Source: Azolla caroliniana (lineage: Eukaryota > Polypodiophyta). Taken from it: 64,000 nt of DNA. Positions 23,842 to 34,301 of the stretch are shown here, piece by piece. The first letter of the stretch is position 1; each line of letters starts with the position of its first letter. Location: assembly GCA_043228905.1 (NCBI GenBank), contig JBHGNT010000018.1:10416001-10480000 (forward strand). Reading direction: 5' to 3'. Below the pieces are notes generated by a model. That model ran no database searches, was not told the DNA's origin, and worked only from the letters and a program-made list of their open reading frames with translations. The translations under genes were made by a program, and so were the position numbers.

Positions 23842-24449
23842 TGTCGCGAAGATTCGCGCGTGCGTGTGCTACTCGAGCGACCACCGGGGTATTGGACTAC
23901 GGAGGACGTTCGTGGAATTATCGAAGAGATGAAGAGAAATGTAAGATTAGATGAAATTTGTTCACTTGAGAAGAAGAAAGATTGTACACTTGAGAAGTAG
24001 AAAAATATGAAGAAGATAAAGACGAATATAATTATAATGATGATAGCGGTGTTGGTGATATCACATATTGAGCCCCCCTTTACACAAGCTCCAGTAGGGT
24101 TTTTATAGCTCTCTTCATGCACAAAACCATGGTTTTGGGACACGGTTTTGCTTAGGACATGCACAATCCATGGGTTTAGAACCAGGGTTTGTGCACATGG
24201 TTGTTTCGTCTTTAATTCGTATATGAAAAGGAAATACATAAAATTTACAGTATATGATAATTGTCCTAGTGGTAAGGCAAACATCTTATATCTTAGAGGT
24301 GCAAGCTTCAAACCTTGCTTGCACCCCTCTGTATGAACTCAATTGCCACTCGGCCTTAGGCTTATTTGCTAAGTGCATGTGGAATGTTGCACATCCTTGG
24401 TTTATTCTTCTCCCTCGGTCTCACACCGTAACCGAAAATCGCCACGACA
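23842..24449 (-). repeat. N1 5' LTR
   Basis: 608 bp, partner of 21041-21640. Differences are more frequent than in the copia LTR pairs, so N1 is relatively old. It carries the same tRNA-like A-box/B-box pair near 24268-24330. Confidence 0.87.
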
Positions 24450-24511
24450 ACATGTATAGAATACTACGGTAAATTCTCACCACAATATATCATATGGTCA
24501 TGCCCATAACA

Positions 24512-25122
24512 CATAGTTCAACATCCAGAGAAGTATCATGATTATGTCGACGTGTTCGATAAGGTACAAGCTAGTACTCTTCCTCACCATCAACCGTATG
24601 ATTGTCCCATTGATTTACAACTAGGAAAAAAGCCACCATGCGGACCGATCTACAACTTGTCACCAACCGAGCTAGAAGTCCGTCGAGCCTACATAGAGGA
24701 CAATTTGGCAAACGGGTTCATTTGACATTCGAAATCTCCAGTCGGCGCACCCATTTTCTTTGTCAAGAAAAAGGATGGATCATTTCGTCTTGTTGTGGAT
24801 TTCCGTGGCTTGAATAAGGTCACCATCACAAATAGGTATGGACTGCCATCTCTTGGATATCTGTTTAATCATCTATTTGGATGATCTACTAGTTTATTCG
24901 AAGACTCAAGAACAACATGATTATCATGTACTATTAGTACTAAAACGACTTCGAGAACATGGTCTTTATGCAAAACTGGAAAAATGTAGTTTTGAGTGGA
25001 ACCAAGGGGAATTTCTAGGCTATGTCATCTCCTCGGAAGGCATCTCTATGGATCCAACTAAAGTCAAAATTGTGGTAGAGTGGCAGACTCCCCGTTCGTT
25101 GCGAAATGTGCAATGCTTTTTA
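24512..25122 (+). pseudogene. Ty3 element G0: reverse transcriptase, internally deleted
   Basis: After the G2 insertion the G0 pol resumes: [72 protein letters not shown]. The frame then shifts at about 24838 and jumps to [17 protein letters not shown] (catalytic YLDD) and LEKCSFEWNQGEFLGYVIS. The palm segment between NRYG and the YLDD block (about 80 residues in the family) is deleted. The fragment ends where Copia-A copy A3 begins. Confidence 0.85.
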
Positions 25123-25555
25123 TGTAATAGAGTACGTGCGGAAGCAAAAGAAAACCGAACACAGAAAATACGTAAGTTTAATGGAGAGCTTAGGATATAC
25201 ACAATATGCGGGAGAGACAGAGAGAGAACACAGAAAAAAACTCAATTCAAAATATCACTCTATCTGTACATAGGATGTGCTTAGTCAGCACTTTTATACA
25301 AGTCCATACAGATTGACAGAAGTACTGACACGTACTTCAATGCTCATAACTAAGCTCTATGCTAACTCCCAAAATATATTCCTACGCAGAATATCTTTCC
25401 AACGGCCTCGCGGTTTACGCACCACTACGGCTTCTCGTTACGCACCGGTTTGCGTACTAGTTTACGCACCGGTCCGGCCTAACCGAACGGCCCCAACCGA
25501 TCCGGTTCTCGGCTTGCACAGCAGATCCGACCAATGTTGAGCTTGTATCTCAACA
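25123..25555 (-). repeat. A3 3' LTR
   Basis: 433 bp, TGTAATAGAGTACGTG to GTATCTCAACA on the plus strand, followed by the polypurine tract complement CTCCCCCTCAA. It is longer than the A2 LTR and nearer in sequence to A1. Confidence 0.88.
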
Positions 25556-28530
25556 CTCCCCCTCAAGCTCAACTTGAGGTTCCATCTACTCTTCCGGATC
25601 TACTCTCAAGTTCCTCCTAGCTTCGCGCCTCGCTCGCGCTCCTCGACCCATTCGATTCCGCACACCTCGACCCTTGCGGTCAGCTTGTCTACTCACACGG
25701 CCCTTCTCAGCTTCCTTGTTGTTGCGGTGTTGGCGCCTCTTCTGCTGCCTTCTCTTCTGCTTGGCCCTTGGTTGATTCAGCGTATCCGAATCAAACATTC
25801 GAACCGACTCGGCTTCCTCCGATCGGTTTTCGCTCTCGTCTGAGTTGGTTGTCTCCAACTCGTCCTTGGTCTTCTCGCCCTTGGATGGCTTCGGATCTTT
25901 CTTTCGACTGCTCCCCTGATGTCTGCATTCGGAATCTTCCGCAGGTCCGCCCTTGGCTTCTTCAGCCGGTCTGAGATCGAATTCGTCATCCGACTTGGCG
26001 TTGCGGTCTGCGTCTTCTGGAACGTTTCTCCCCCTCAAGTTCGGCACGTCGAGGTGATGCAACCCAAGCACACTCGAGAATTGCCGCAACTTGTCCAGAC
26101 CAAGAGGCTTGGTGAATATGTCGGCGGTCTGCCGATCCGTCGGAACATACTGAAGTTCGACTTCACCGGAGAGGACACGCTCACGGACAAAATGGTAGTG
26201 CACCTCAATGTGCTTAGTCCGAGCGTGGAAGACGGGGTTCTTAACTAGCTAGATGCTGCTGAGGTTGTCGTAGTAGATTCTCGTTGGATCGGATACCTCC
26301 ACCTGCAGATCCTTAAATAGTCGCTTCAACCATATGGGTTCGCATGTCGCAATAGCCACTCCTCTATACTTGGCTTCGGTGCTCGACAACGCAATTGTCG
26401 GTTGCTTCTTGCTACTCCACGTAATCGCGACATTCCTAGGAGAGAACGCGAAACCGGACGTGGATCGGTGATCGCCAGCGTTTCTGGCCCAATTAGCATC
26501 GGTGTAACCGACCAACTACGCGGCAGTATCAGCCTGATATTGTAGCCTTCGATCCTTAATGCCGCTTACGTACCGTAGTACACGTTGCGCACATTGAAGG
26601 TGCTCCCCGGTAGGTTGCGCCATGAACTGACTAATCACCCCGACCGGGTAGCTGAGATCTGGTCGGGTGATGGTAAAGTATATAAGGCTTCCGACTATCT
26701 GTCGGAACCTCGTCGGGTCGCATACCTTTCCAGAATCGGGGCGAAGCTTGACGGTTCTATCCAGAGGAGTCGAGACGGTCTTACAGTCGGCCATCCCGAA
26801 TTTGAAGAGCATACTCAGCACGTTATGTTGTTGGCTGATCAGTATGCCTTCGGGGGTGCGGATCACTTCGATCCCGAGGAAGTAATGAAGATCCCCCAGA
26901 TCCTTCATGTCGAATGATGCTGCAAGCTGGAGCTTCACGCGGTCGATTTCATCTAGGTCGGCACCGGTGATGACCAGGTCATTAACATAAAGTAGAATAC
27001 TAACAGGCCCGAGTCAACCTTTTCGGATGAAAAGTGAGTCCGATTTCAATGTCGCAAAGCCCATCCAACGCAGTTGTTGCATGATTTTCGTGTTCCAGGC
27101 ACGCGGGGCTTGCTTTATGTCGTAAAGAGACTTCTTCAATCGGCACACCGCCGAAGTGTTCATTCCGGAGTGAAAACCAGGGGGCTGTACCATGTACACT
27201 TGTTCCTCAAGCTCACCTTGCAGGAACGCATTCCTTACATCCATCTGATGTATATGCCACCCCTTTGCCACAATGACCACAAACGTCAAGTATATAAGGC
27301 TTCTGACTATCAGACGGTCGTCATCTTCTCAACCGGCGCAAACGTCTCATCGTAGTCGATGTCGTGTTTCTGCGAGTAGCCTTTTGCTACTAACCAGGCC
27401 TTGTATCGGTTGACCAAGCCATCAGTATTGTACTTGACCTGGTACACCCACCTACATCCAATCGGCTTCACACCTTTCGGTGCGTCAATCAGGTCCCAGG
27501 TTTCATTCTCCGCCAATGCACGCATCTCTTCCTCCATTGCGGCATGCCAATTCGCGTCCTTCACCGCCTCTACGTAGCTCTCCGGCTCACGCACTTCCGC
27601 TACACGTGTCATGTACACATACTGATACGCCATGTACTCGTTGTAACCGAACCGCACAATAGGGTTCTTCTGGCAGGTAGATCGGCATAATTGCTCATTA
27701 GCCGATGTTGAGGATTTCGTCACCATCCCGGACTTTCGTCTCGAAGACCCGTCACCACTTCCCTCGGAGTTGGACTCGCGTCGATCCGACTCATTCCTAT
27801 CCGTGTCGTACGCCAACACCTTCTTCTTCCCTTTTTCCTTGCACGTAAGCCGTCTCCTCGGCTTCCTTCGCGGGGAATGCACGGCCGAGTCTCCACTACT
27901 TGCCGGCTCTTCATCAGACTGGTCGAACCAACTCAGTCGTCCATCCGGTCCGCTTAACCGAAACGAAATCGGACTCTCTTCGCGAGTCCCGATTTCAGGC
28001 TCATCCAGAGGCATCTCGGCCTCGCTAACCTCATCATCAGAACTCGGATTGGAGGTGAGGTCTGGAGTCGGAGGCAAGTACTGGCACGTGGACTCGTCAA
28101 ATACAACATCGCGGCTCACGCACGCTTGTTTGGTGCGAGGGTTATAACACTTATAACCCTTCTGCTCGTCTGAGTAGCCGACCAAGATACACTTCTCGAC
28201 TTTCGCATCCAACTTCCTCCTTGTCGTAGATTCGGCTTCCTTCCAAAATACTGCTCATGCGCCGACACTTTGTCTCCAATCCGATACTGGATGTATACCG
28301 TGGTTCGTACCGCCTCGGCCCAATAGAACTTGGGCAAGATCTTTTCCTCCAGCATTGCCCGTGCCGCTTCTACAATCAACTGATTTTTCCTCTCGGCCAC
28401 GCCATTTTGCTCTGGTGTGTATCTACAACTGAATTCGCGCCGAATTTCCATCTGTTGTTGATAGCCGTTGAATTGACCTGAAAAGAGTACTTTTCCGCCA
28501 TCCGACCGCAGGCACTTAGGAACACGCACG
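25556..28530 (-). pseudogene. A3 pol (integrase core to RNase H) and charged extension
   Basis: From high to low coordinate: integrase (CLRSDGGKVLFSGQ, YTPEQNGVAERKN), a linker rich in DESD/EEP, RT from ANWHAAMEEEMRALAENE through DVRNAFLQGELEEQVYMVQ and LHYFLGIEVIRTPEG to RNase H (YTDANWARN, KHIEMHYHFV). TAG stops follow SSI (26249) and DTAA (26516), and a TGA replaces CGA after FIRKG near 27013. A frameshift lies near 28200 and an insertion near 27300. The Arg/Lys-rich extension after RNase H (25586-26020) is conserved with A2 (SEEAESVRMFDSD, RGARARREARRN). Confidence 0.88.
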
Positions 28531-29306
28531 GCAGAAGCCTCGCCTCAGCGACCTCAGCAATACCTGTCGGGACCACAAAGGTGATTTTCCGCTCTCCAAA
28601 TACCTCAACGATATGCGGGAAGCACGCTCACAACAACCGCACTGTGGTCTTTCCCTCGTAGCCCCCAACATGGCCTTTGCCTATCCCCGCTTTAACGGCG
28701 AAACCGACGCCGCAACCCACATTCACCTGTTCCTCAATATCTAGAATGCAATCCACTTGGCGCAGAGCCTTTCTGAGCCAGTAGCGCACCAATCCCAAAT
28801 GACGGAGTTCGGGTTAACATTGGATGGGCAAGCGGAGTTTTGGCATTCACAAATGGATCTGCCCACAATCACGACCTTCAACCAGCTGCAGTCCGCCTTT
28901 TTGCGGTTCTTCCATCGGAGGGTTCTACAACGCGAAATCCTCGGACAGTTGTACACAATTAAGCAGTTGTCGACCGAGACGATCGCAGATTTCAGCTTAT
29001 GTTTCCAAAACTTACGGCGGAAACTAGAACGGGGCCCCGTAGAGGATGAGGCTCGGGAGATATTTTTGGCAGCATTACGCCGACCCATACGGACAACGCT
29101 CAACAACAGTAGCGTGAAAGGGGAAATGGCGGATATGGTCATCGAATGAGCGTTACAACTCGAGCTGAACGATGAAGAGAAAAGGTTCTCTATGTTCTCA
29201 TTACGACAAGTGTTACCTCAGGACGAGGAACGACATTTTCGTCAAGCAATCCAGTGCACAACCCACATGATGACCGGCACTACTGGAATCACCGGAATCA
29301 CAACGA
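28531..29306 (+). pseudogene. Ty3 gag fragment
   Basis: The plus strand encodes AFAYPRFNGETDAATHIHL, a TAG in place of W near 28741, then MTEFGLTLDGQAEFWHSQM, TFNQLQSAFLRFFHRRVLQ and LYTIKQLSTETIADFSLC, a typical retrotransposon gag capsid pattern (LxGxAxxW....W..L...F...F), ending near 29149 with a stop and a further 110 bases of frame. It is cut on the left by A3 and on the right by the R1 LTR. Which pol it belonged to is unclear. Confidence 0.75.
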
Positions 29307-29956
29307 TGTTGTGAAGAAAACCGGGCATAGGCGGAATCAGAGAAAAAGGCGCATGAACCGGCTCTTACACGGATGGGCGCATGAATTGATATTTTGATAT
29401 TTTGTACATGATTCATAAATGGATCGGCTGATGTAAATACTAAGTAGTACACATTTATTAAGGGATTGTGGGTATCTTTGTCGAAAGGGACAAGGAATAA
29501 AGCGGTTTAACTAGAGAAAGGAGGCACCCCCTTTTGGGGGGGGACTATTTAAGGAGAGGAGAGAAGGAGGAAAGGGGGCACGTTGGCGAGGACCGAGTGC
29601 GGAGCTCTCTCTCTTCTCCTCCTCCGGTCGTCGGTCTTTGTGGGTGTCGGGAGTTCGTTGCCTCTGCTTCGTTGACATCCCGTATGCTTCAAGCAGAGGC
29701 TCTCCCCCTTTTGGTTCCTGGAGTTGTGTGGCAGTCGTTTGTGTGTGTGAGTAGGACCCCGTGTCGGGCCCATTACCGGGTTGCCGGTTGTAACTGTTCG
29801 AGTTGTAAGCTATTGATTTAAGTAATTGGGTTCTTGTTATCTTGCTCTTAACTCTTCTCTATGTATCTCTCTCTCTCCCTCTCCACCTCTCTCTCCTTGG
29901 TCCAAGACCCCCGTGGTCCCGCCTCTTTCTACACGCACGCGCGTAACAAAGCGACA
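29307..29956 (+). repeat. R1 5' LTR
   Basis: The right end is firm: GCGTAACAAAGCGACA at 29956, followed by the primer site. The left end is set at TGTTGTGAAGA (29307) by similarity to the TGTCGTGAAGA start of the solo LTR, giving 650 bp. TATTTAAGG near 29549 could be the TATA box. A GGTCCCGCCTC / ACGCGCG block near the right end is shared with the solo LTR and with N1 and N2. Confidence 0.75.
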
Positions 29957-29960
29957 TATT

Positions 29961-29977
29961 TGGTGAACCCAACGTGA
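29961..29977 (+). other. R1 primer-binding site
   Basis: TGGTGAACCCAACGTGA starts four bases after the LTR. One base differs from the N1 site. Confidence 0.78.
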
Positions 29978-30000
29978 ACAGGCGGCAAAGGAGTCGAAAG

Positions 30001-30670
30001 ATGAGGGGATCGGAGCTATCAGAGGCAATGGTGGTAGCCGTTGACCGGCTGGTAAGCGCTCGCGAGGGGACGGGTACCCGCGACAAAGCCATCGAATCGA
30101 TCGTCGGCACTATAGGCCGGTTCGGAGGGAAAGACGCCACAAGTTATTTGGAGGCTTACCGGGCCGAAATGATCATGAGGGATATCTCGGTGGACAGGCG
30201 GCTGTCCGGATTCCCTCGGGTGGTGACGCTGAGCGCTAGACTTGGGAGGAGTTTGAGCTGCAGCTCCTTGAGAAGTACGGGTTTGACGACTCGCTTCGGC
30301 TCACGAGGCGGGACTTCATGGCGTGGGTGAAAAGCCTCGGAAAAGGGAGGAACACGTCCGTGCTCCTCCAGGATTTCGAAAAACGGTTTGCGGGGCTGTC
30401 GACGTTGGACCGGACAGTGCTCGAAACGAGTTGAGTACTACTGTTTGTCAAGTAAGTGGACGCGATCGACAGGGAAAGGGTGGGTCCCCTATTGGAAACG
30501 GACGAAGGGCTCACGGCGGACTAGGCCGTGGTAAAACAGGTCTGCGGCCGTTTCGACAAACGGCGCGATTGGAGCGACAGAAGCTCGTCGGGGTCAGGGC
30601 CGGTCCCGGGGAGGAGGCTCGAGGAGCCGGTATCGGTGCCGGCCGGTAGGAAGGAAGAGACCTGAACCTG
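30001..30670 (+). pseudogene. R1 gag, N-terminal and middle
   Basis: The ATG at 30001 (MRGSELSEAMVVAVDRLVS) is preferred because it is the first ATG after the primer site. The frame contains IGRFGGKDATSYLEAYRAEM, then shifts near 30240 to WEEFELQLLEKYGFDDSLRL, TRRDFMAWVKSLGKG and LLQDFEKRFAGLS, with a stop at 30432. Further gag sequence with VDAIDRERVGPLLET follows to the TRIM insertion. N1 gag aligns with it throughout. Confidence 0.78.
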
Positions 30671-30675
30671 GCTAG

Positions 30676-31045
30676 TGTCACGGACACACCAAGCACGGAC
30701 TAAGACGGAGCATGGATGACGAGGCTATGATCAATAAGGCTATGAATGTCGAATAGGAAGTCCATGATTGGCGTTGCGTTGTTCACCTTGAATTCCTTCA
30801 AGGTGAACTCAACTATTTATACTAAGTGGCATGCGTACCTATTGCACGCATGTGATACAATAGAGCATGTAGGCAGTAGGTAGGCATGCATGTGCCAAGT
30901 GTTAATAATACAAGGGAGAAATTATGCACATGATGCTAGCTAAAAGCTACAATGAGGAAGTATATACATGATTATATGCTACATGTGTGGTTAACACATA
31001 ACACTCGATTACAACATGGTTATGTCAAGAGTTCGAATCTTGACA
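30676..31045 (-). repeat. TRIM-like element 3' LTR
   Basis: TGTCACGGACACACC to CGAATCTTGACA on the plus strand. The right end TCAAGAGTTCGAATCTTGA is a 6-bp stem with a 7-base loop and resembles a tRNA T arm; upstream, GTGTGGTTAACACATAACAC is A-box-like. Confidence 0.88.
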
Positions 31046-31139
31046 TTATCCCCCCTCCAACGATGCCTTCCCAAATCGTTTGTCGGCTTAAGGGGATATT
31101 GTTGATGAAAATCTTTGATCACCTCCAAAGTATTTTGTA

Positions 31140-31975
31140 AAGCCTAGACAAGGAGTAACCCTTCCACAAGACGAGGTATTTAACACCAATAGGCATGAGC
31201 GACCATGTGTGGTCCTCACCTAGAAATGGAACACAAATATCAACGGGTGTGAGCGACCATGTGTAGTCCTTACGGGGAGCATGAACACCAAGGGGCATGA
31301 GTAACCATGTGGGGTCCTTGCCGGGAATTGGAATGGTCCTCGTTGAGAGTTGGAAATCGAACACCAACGGGCGTGAGCAACCATGTTGTCCTCACCGAGA
31401 AATGGAACACGAATGAGTGAGCGACCGTGTGGCCCTCACCGGGAACAGGAACACGAACGGGAGTAATCGACCATGTGTGGTCCTCACCGAGAACTAGAAC
31501 AGGAACAACAACGGGCATGAGGAACCATGTCGGCCCTCACCAAGATCCGGAACACAAACAATAGTTGGAGTGACCATGTGTGGTCCTCACCGGAGATTGG
31601 AACACGAACACCAACAGGCATGAGAGACCATGTTGGTCCTCCACGAGAGTTGGAACACGAACACCAACGGGCGTGAGCGACCATGTGTGGTCCTCATCGA
31701 GAACTGGAACATGAGCCGCAATGGGCATGAGCGACCATGTCGGTCCTCGCCGGGATGTGGAACATGAAAAATAATTGGAGTGAACGACCATGTGTGGTCC
31801 TCACCGGAGACTGGAACACGAACGACAGTGAGCAACCATGCGGCCCTCATCAGGCACAAGAACATGAATGGGTGTGAGCGACCATGCGGCCCTCACCGGG
31901 AACTGGAACACGAACACCAATGCGAGTGAGCGGCCTTGTGCGGCCCTGACCGAGAACTAGAACACGAACACGAAT
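31140..31975 (-). repeat. Tandem repeat of about 54 bp in the TRIM-like interior
   Basis: About 15 imperfect units with the core GAGCGACCATGTGTGGTCCT, spaced 45-75 bp and most often about 54. On the minus strand each unit can encode an 18-residue block of the type EDHTWSLTPVGVRVP, and most of the stretch is open across three frames. Whether it is translated is unknown. Confidence 0.8.
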
Positions 31976-32175
31976 GGGAAAGAAACTAAAAAATAGAGAC
32001 AATGATGAGGAGAAATATAAAGACAATGAAAATGATGAGAAGAAACTAGGACATAGAAATGGCGAGGAAGATAGGAAATGAAGCGATGTTGATGATGGTA
32101 TGGTGACGATGGTAACCCTAAAAGCAAGGGCGATGACGAACACGGGTGATGCTTCTCGTTGGAAGGTGAACAAAC

Positions 32176-32545
32176 TGTCACGGACACACCAAGCGCAGAC
32201 TAAGACGGAGCATGGATGACGAGGCTATCATCAATAAGGCTATGAATGTCGAATAGGAAGTCCATGACTGGCGTTGCGTTGTTCACCTTGAATTCCTTCA
32301 AGGTGAACTCAACTATTTATACTAAGTGGCATGCGTACCTGTTGCACGCATGTGATACAATAGAGCATGTAGGCAGTAGGTAGGCATGCATGTGTCAAGT
32401 GTTAATAATACAAGGGAGAAATTATGCACATGATGCTAGCTAAAACCTACAATGAGGAAGTATATACATGATTATCTGCTAGATGTGTGGTTAACACATA
32501 ACACTCGATTACAACATGGTTATGTCAAGAGTTCGAATCTTGACA
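32176..32545 (-). repeat. TRIM-like element 5' LTR
   Basis: 370 bp, partner of 30676-31045. The adjacent minus-strand sequence GTTTGTTCACCTTCC is where a primer site would be, but it does not match a tRNA end that I recognise. Confidence 0.88.
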
Positions 32546-32550
32546 GCTAG

Positions 32551-33102
32551 AGTCGGGATCGGCATCGAATTACGTCGTCAGAGGAGCGGCTCTGGAGGAG
32601 CTGACACAGATGGTGTGCGACCTGTAGATCACACAGGCTCGGAGAGACAACGGCGAACAACCTCGTGACCGGAGGCCGCCGACTGGGCAACGCTGCATGT
32701 GGTGTGACGCGATCGGTCACATTCAGAAGGATTGCGCAGATTTCGCCGACACACTCAGGACCAACGTGGTGTACCTCTGGAACGGGCGGGTGCACGCAAG
32801 CGAGACCCGGAGAGCCCTAGAACTAAATACGGGGCGCGGCGGAATGAAAGAGGTTGATGGAAGAGGCCGTGGCACGGCACGTTGAAGCTGTTAACTACTC
32901 AATGTCGGCGGGAATTCGGGTCGGGGGCGACGAGTCCCAAAAGGTGAAGGACTCCGGATTCTGGCCGCTAGTGCTAGAAGGCTTCTCCGGAGTTCGGCTG
33001 AAGAAGGAAGAGGCGGACCGCGAGGAACAACAAGCCCAGGAGATCACCGGATGGGGCGATTCGGTCGAAGAGAAAACGGGCTTCGTAGAAGCCGCTTGCT
33101 AG
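32551..33102 (+). pseudogene. R1 gag C-terminus with CCHC zinc knuckle
   Basis: After the TRIM-like element, R1 resumes. CMWCDAIGHIQKDC near 32694-32735 is a C-x2-C-x4-H-x4-C knuckle, the nucleic-acid-binding end of gag. A linker continues to 32883 and, in another frame, to 33102 (VKDSGFWPLVLEGFSGVRLK), broken by at least one frameshift and a stop. Confidence 0.75.
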
Positions 33103-33966
33103 AACTATGAGGTTCTGGTGGAAGACAAACGGGCAGGAAAGGCCGGGGGGGTGGGTCCCCCGCAGAGGTATGAGACCCGGTTCAGACTGAAACTGACCAG
33201 TGCCGGCAACCCAGGTGCGCCGAACAGAAAGAAGCAGGCGGGGTTCCGGTTGAGCACCGAAATCGAAAGGACCACAGACCTACGAAAGGTCCAGGAGGAA
33301 CGTATCCTCGACAATAATGTGGAGTTGTCGCTAAGGGAAGTGCTCGGGATCACCAAGAAGGAGTTCCACGACTCCATCGTAGACTTGGTGAAGAGGAAAA
33401 GGATGTCGACAGACCCAGAGCCGGAGAAGCCGGTGGAAGTGCGAACGACGCACATAGAGGACGCGGCCCTAGAAGACGAGTTGGTGGAAAGCCACTACAC
33501 GAAGCCACACTCGGCCAGGGAAACCACGGAAACCCTTGTGCGGATCGGTGACGTTTCGGAACTGGTGGTGGCCTTGGTAGACCATGGATCCGAAATCAAC
33601 CTGATGTCCATGGATTTCTACAAGAGGGGTAAATGGCCGATCAACTCTAAGCACGGGTGGAAGATACGCACGGCAACGCATGCTACGGAGGAGCTGCAAG
33701 GGGCGTGCCCGAATATACGCGTAAAGGTTGGTGACGTCGATATAGATCAACATTTCTTCGTGCAGGAAACATCCTCGCACCCGGTGATTCTTGGCGAACC
33801 ATACATTACGACAACGCGCATGGTGACGAAAGTGCTAGACAACGGTTCAGCGTACGCGCGCGTCAAGAGCCAAGACGGTCGGGATTCCGTCCAATTCATG
33901 ACTGTACGACCGAACCATGAGAGGAATCACGAGACCCTCGGCGGCGGCAGCCGAGGGGATTTTTAG
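33103..33966 (+). pseudogene. R1 aspartic protease region
   Basis: The open frame encodes a basic linker and then a retropepsin-like domain: VVALVDHGSEINLMSMDFY, with the catalytic motif DHGS where most relatives have D-S/T-G, then GACPNIRVKVGDVDIDQHFF, HPVILGEPYITTTRMVTKVL and DSVQFMTVRPNHER. The histidine may be a family feature; an aspartic protease fold with DHG could still use the aspartate. A stop at 33966 separates it from the next block. Confidence 0.8.
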
Positions 33967-34073
33967 AGAGGGCTATCACGGCATGGGGCCGCGGTAGTCC
34001 AGACGTACCGGAAGAACCCCACACATGTACAGTAGATAGGAAGTTTTGGTTCTTCGAAACCGGAGGTTGTACT

Positions 34074-34300
34074 ATGGCCGACGTCAGCGGCAGGGAAAGG
34101 AAGCGAGCGGAGGAGCGGCTCAAGACATACAGAGTCCTCTCCCCCGACGAAGAGATCATCGGCGCCGTTGAGGTGGTCTCTTTTGACGACACCTTGGGTG
34201 AGTTACGGAAGGTGATCGGGAAGACCTTAGAGAAGAACGGACCGTTCCGGTTAGTTCGATGGGAATGTACGAAGTCATCACGGACTCCGGTGAAAGGATC
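34074..34300 (+). pseudogene. R1 linker upstream of RT
   Basis: MADVSGRERKRAEERLKTY, then LSPDEEIIGAVEVVSFDD, the region between protease and RT. The frame is cut by Copia-C at 34301 and resumes at 44874. Confidence 0.65.
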
Positions 34301-34301
34301 T

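Larger units (their letters stand above)
21041..24449 (-). mobile_element. Non-autonomous Ty3-type element N1 (gag plus modular ORF, no pol)
   Basis: LTRs lie at 21041-21640 and 23842-24449. A primer-site-like TGGTGAACCCGACGTGA (minus, 23820-23836) abuts the 5' LTR and a polypurine tract (complement of TCCACCCCCACC) abuts the 3' LTR at 21641. The 2.2-kb interior encodes an R1-like gag and then a degenerate repeat-module ORF; protease, RT, RNase H and integrase are all absent. The flanks (CCACGT left, ACATGT right) suggest a decayed TSD. It would depend on an element such as R1 for pol functions. Confidence 0.85.
7923..24511 (-). mobile_element. Ty3 chromovirus G2, degenerate and twice invaded
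   Basis: The 3' LTR is at 7923-8380 and the 5' LTR at 20640-24511 (split by N1), with minus-strand pol at 8381-11960 and gag at 11961-19055 (split by Copia-B). The polypurine tract (complement of TACTCCCCCTCTTTAAA) abuts the 3' LTR and an initiator-Met primer site abuts the 5' LTR. A chromodomain at the C-terminus of integrase makes it a chromovirus; such domains bind modified histones and steer integration. Numerous stops and a changed RT catalytic residue show it is old. No clean TSD is visible (CGATG left, CATAG right). Confidence 0.88.
25123..28530 (-). mobile_element. Copia-A copy A3, 5'-truncated
   Basis: The 3' LTR (25123-25555) and pol through to the middle of the integrase core are present. 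Gag, protease, 5' LTR and the right flank are gone; the break is at about 28530, where a Ty3 gag fragment begins. It probably arose by deletion after insertion into G0. Confidence 0.88.
30671..32550 (-). mobile_element. TRIM-like non-autonomous LTR element with tandem-repeat interior
   Basis: Two 370-bp LTRs (30676-31045 and 32176-32545; about nine differences, roughly 97.5%) flank a 1,130-bp interior. The TSD GCTAG is perfect (30671-30675 and 32546-32550). TTATCCCCCCTCC right after the low-coordinate LTR is the complement of a polypurine tract, so the element points minus. No gag or pol is encoded. It sits inside R1 gag. Copia or Ty3 affiliation cannot be decided. Confidence 0.88.

Noticed and set aside
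30985-31045. A tRNA gene at the TRIM-like LTR end
   Set aside because: The T-arm-like hairpin is good, but the acceptor stem is absent and both copies are LTR termini.
31140-31975. CRISPR-like array of short repeats
   Set aside because: Units are imperfect, directly adjacent and lack unique spacers, and they lie inside an LTR element with a perfect TSD.
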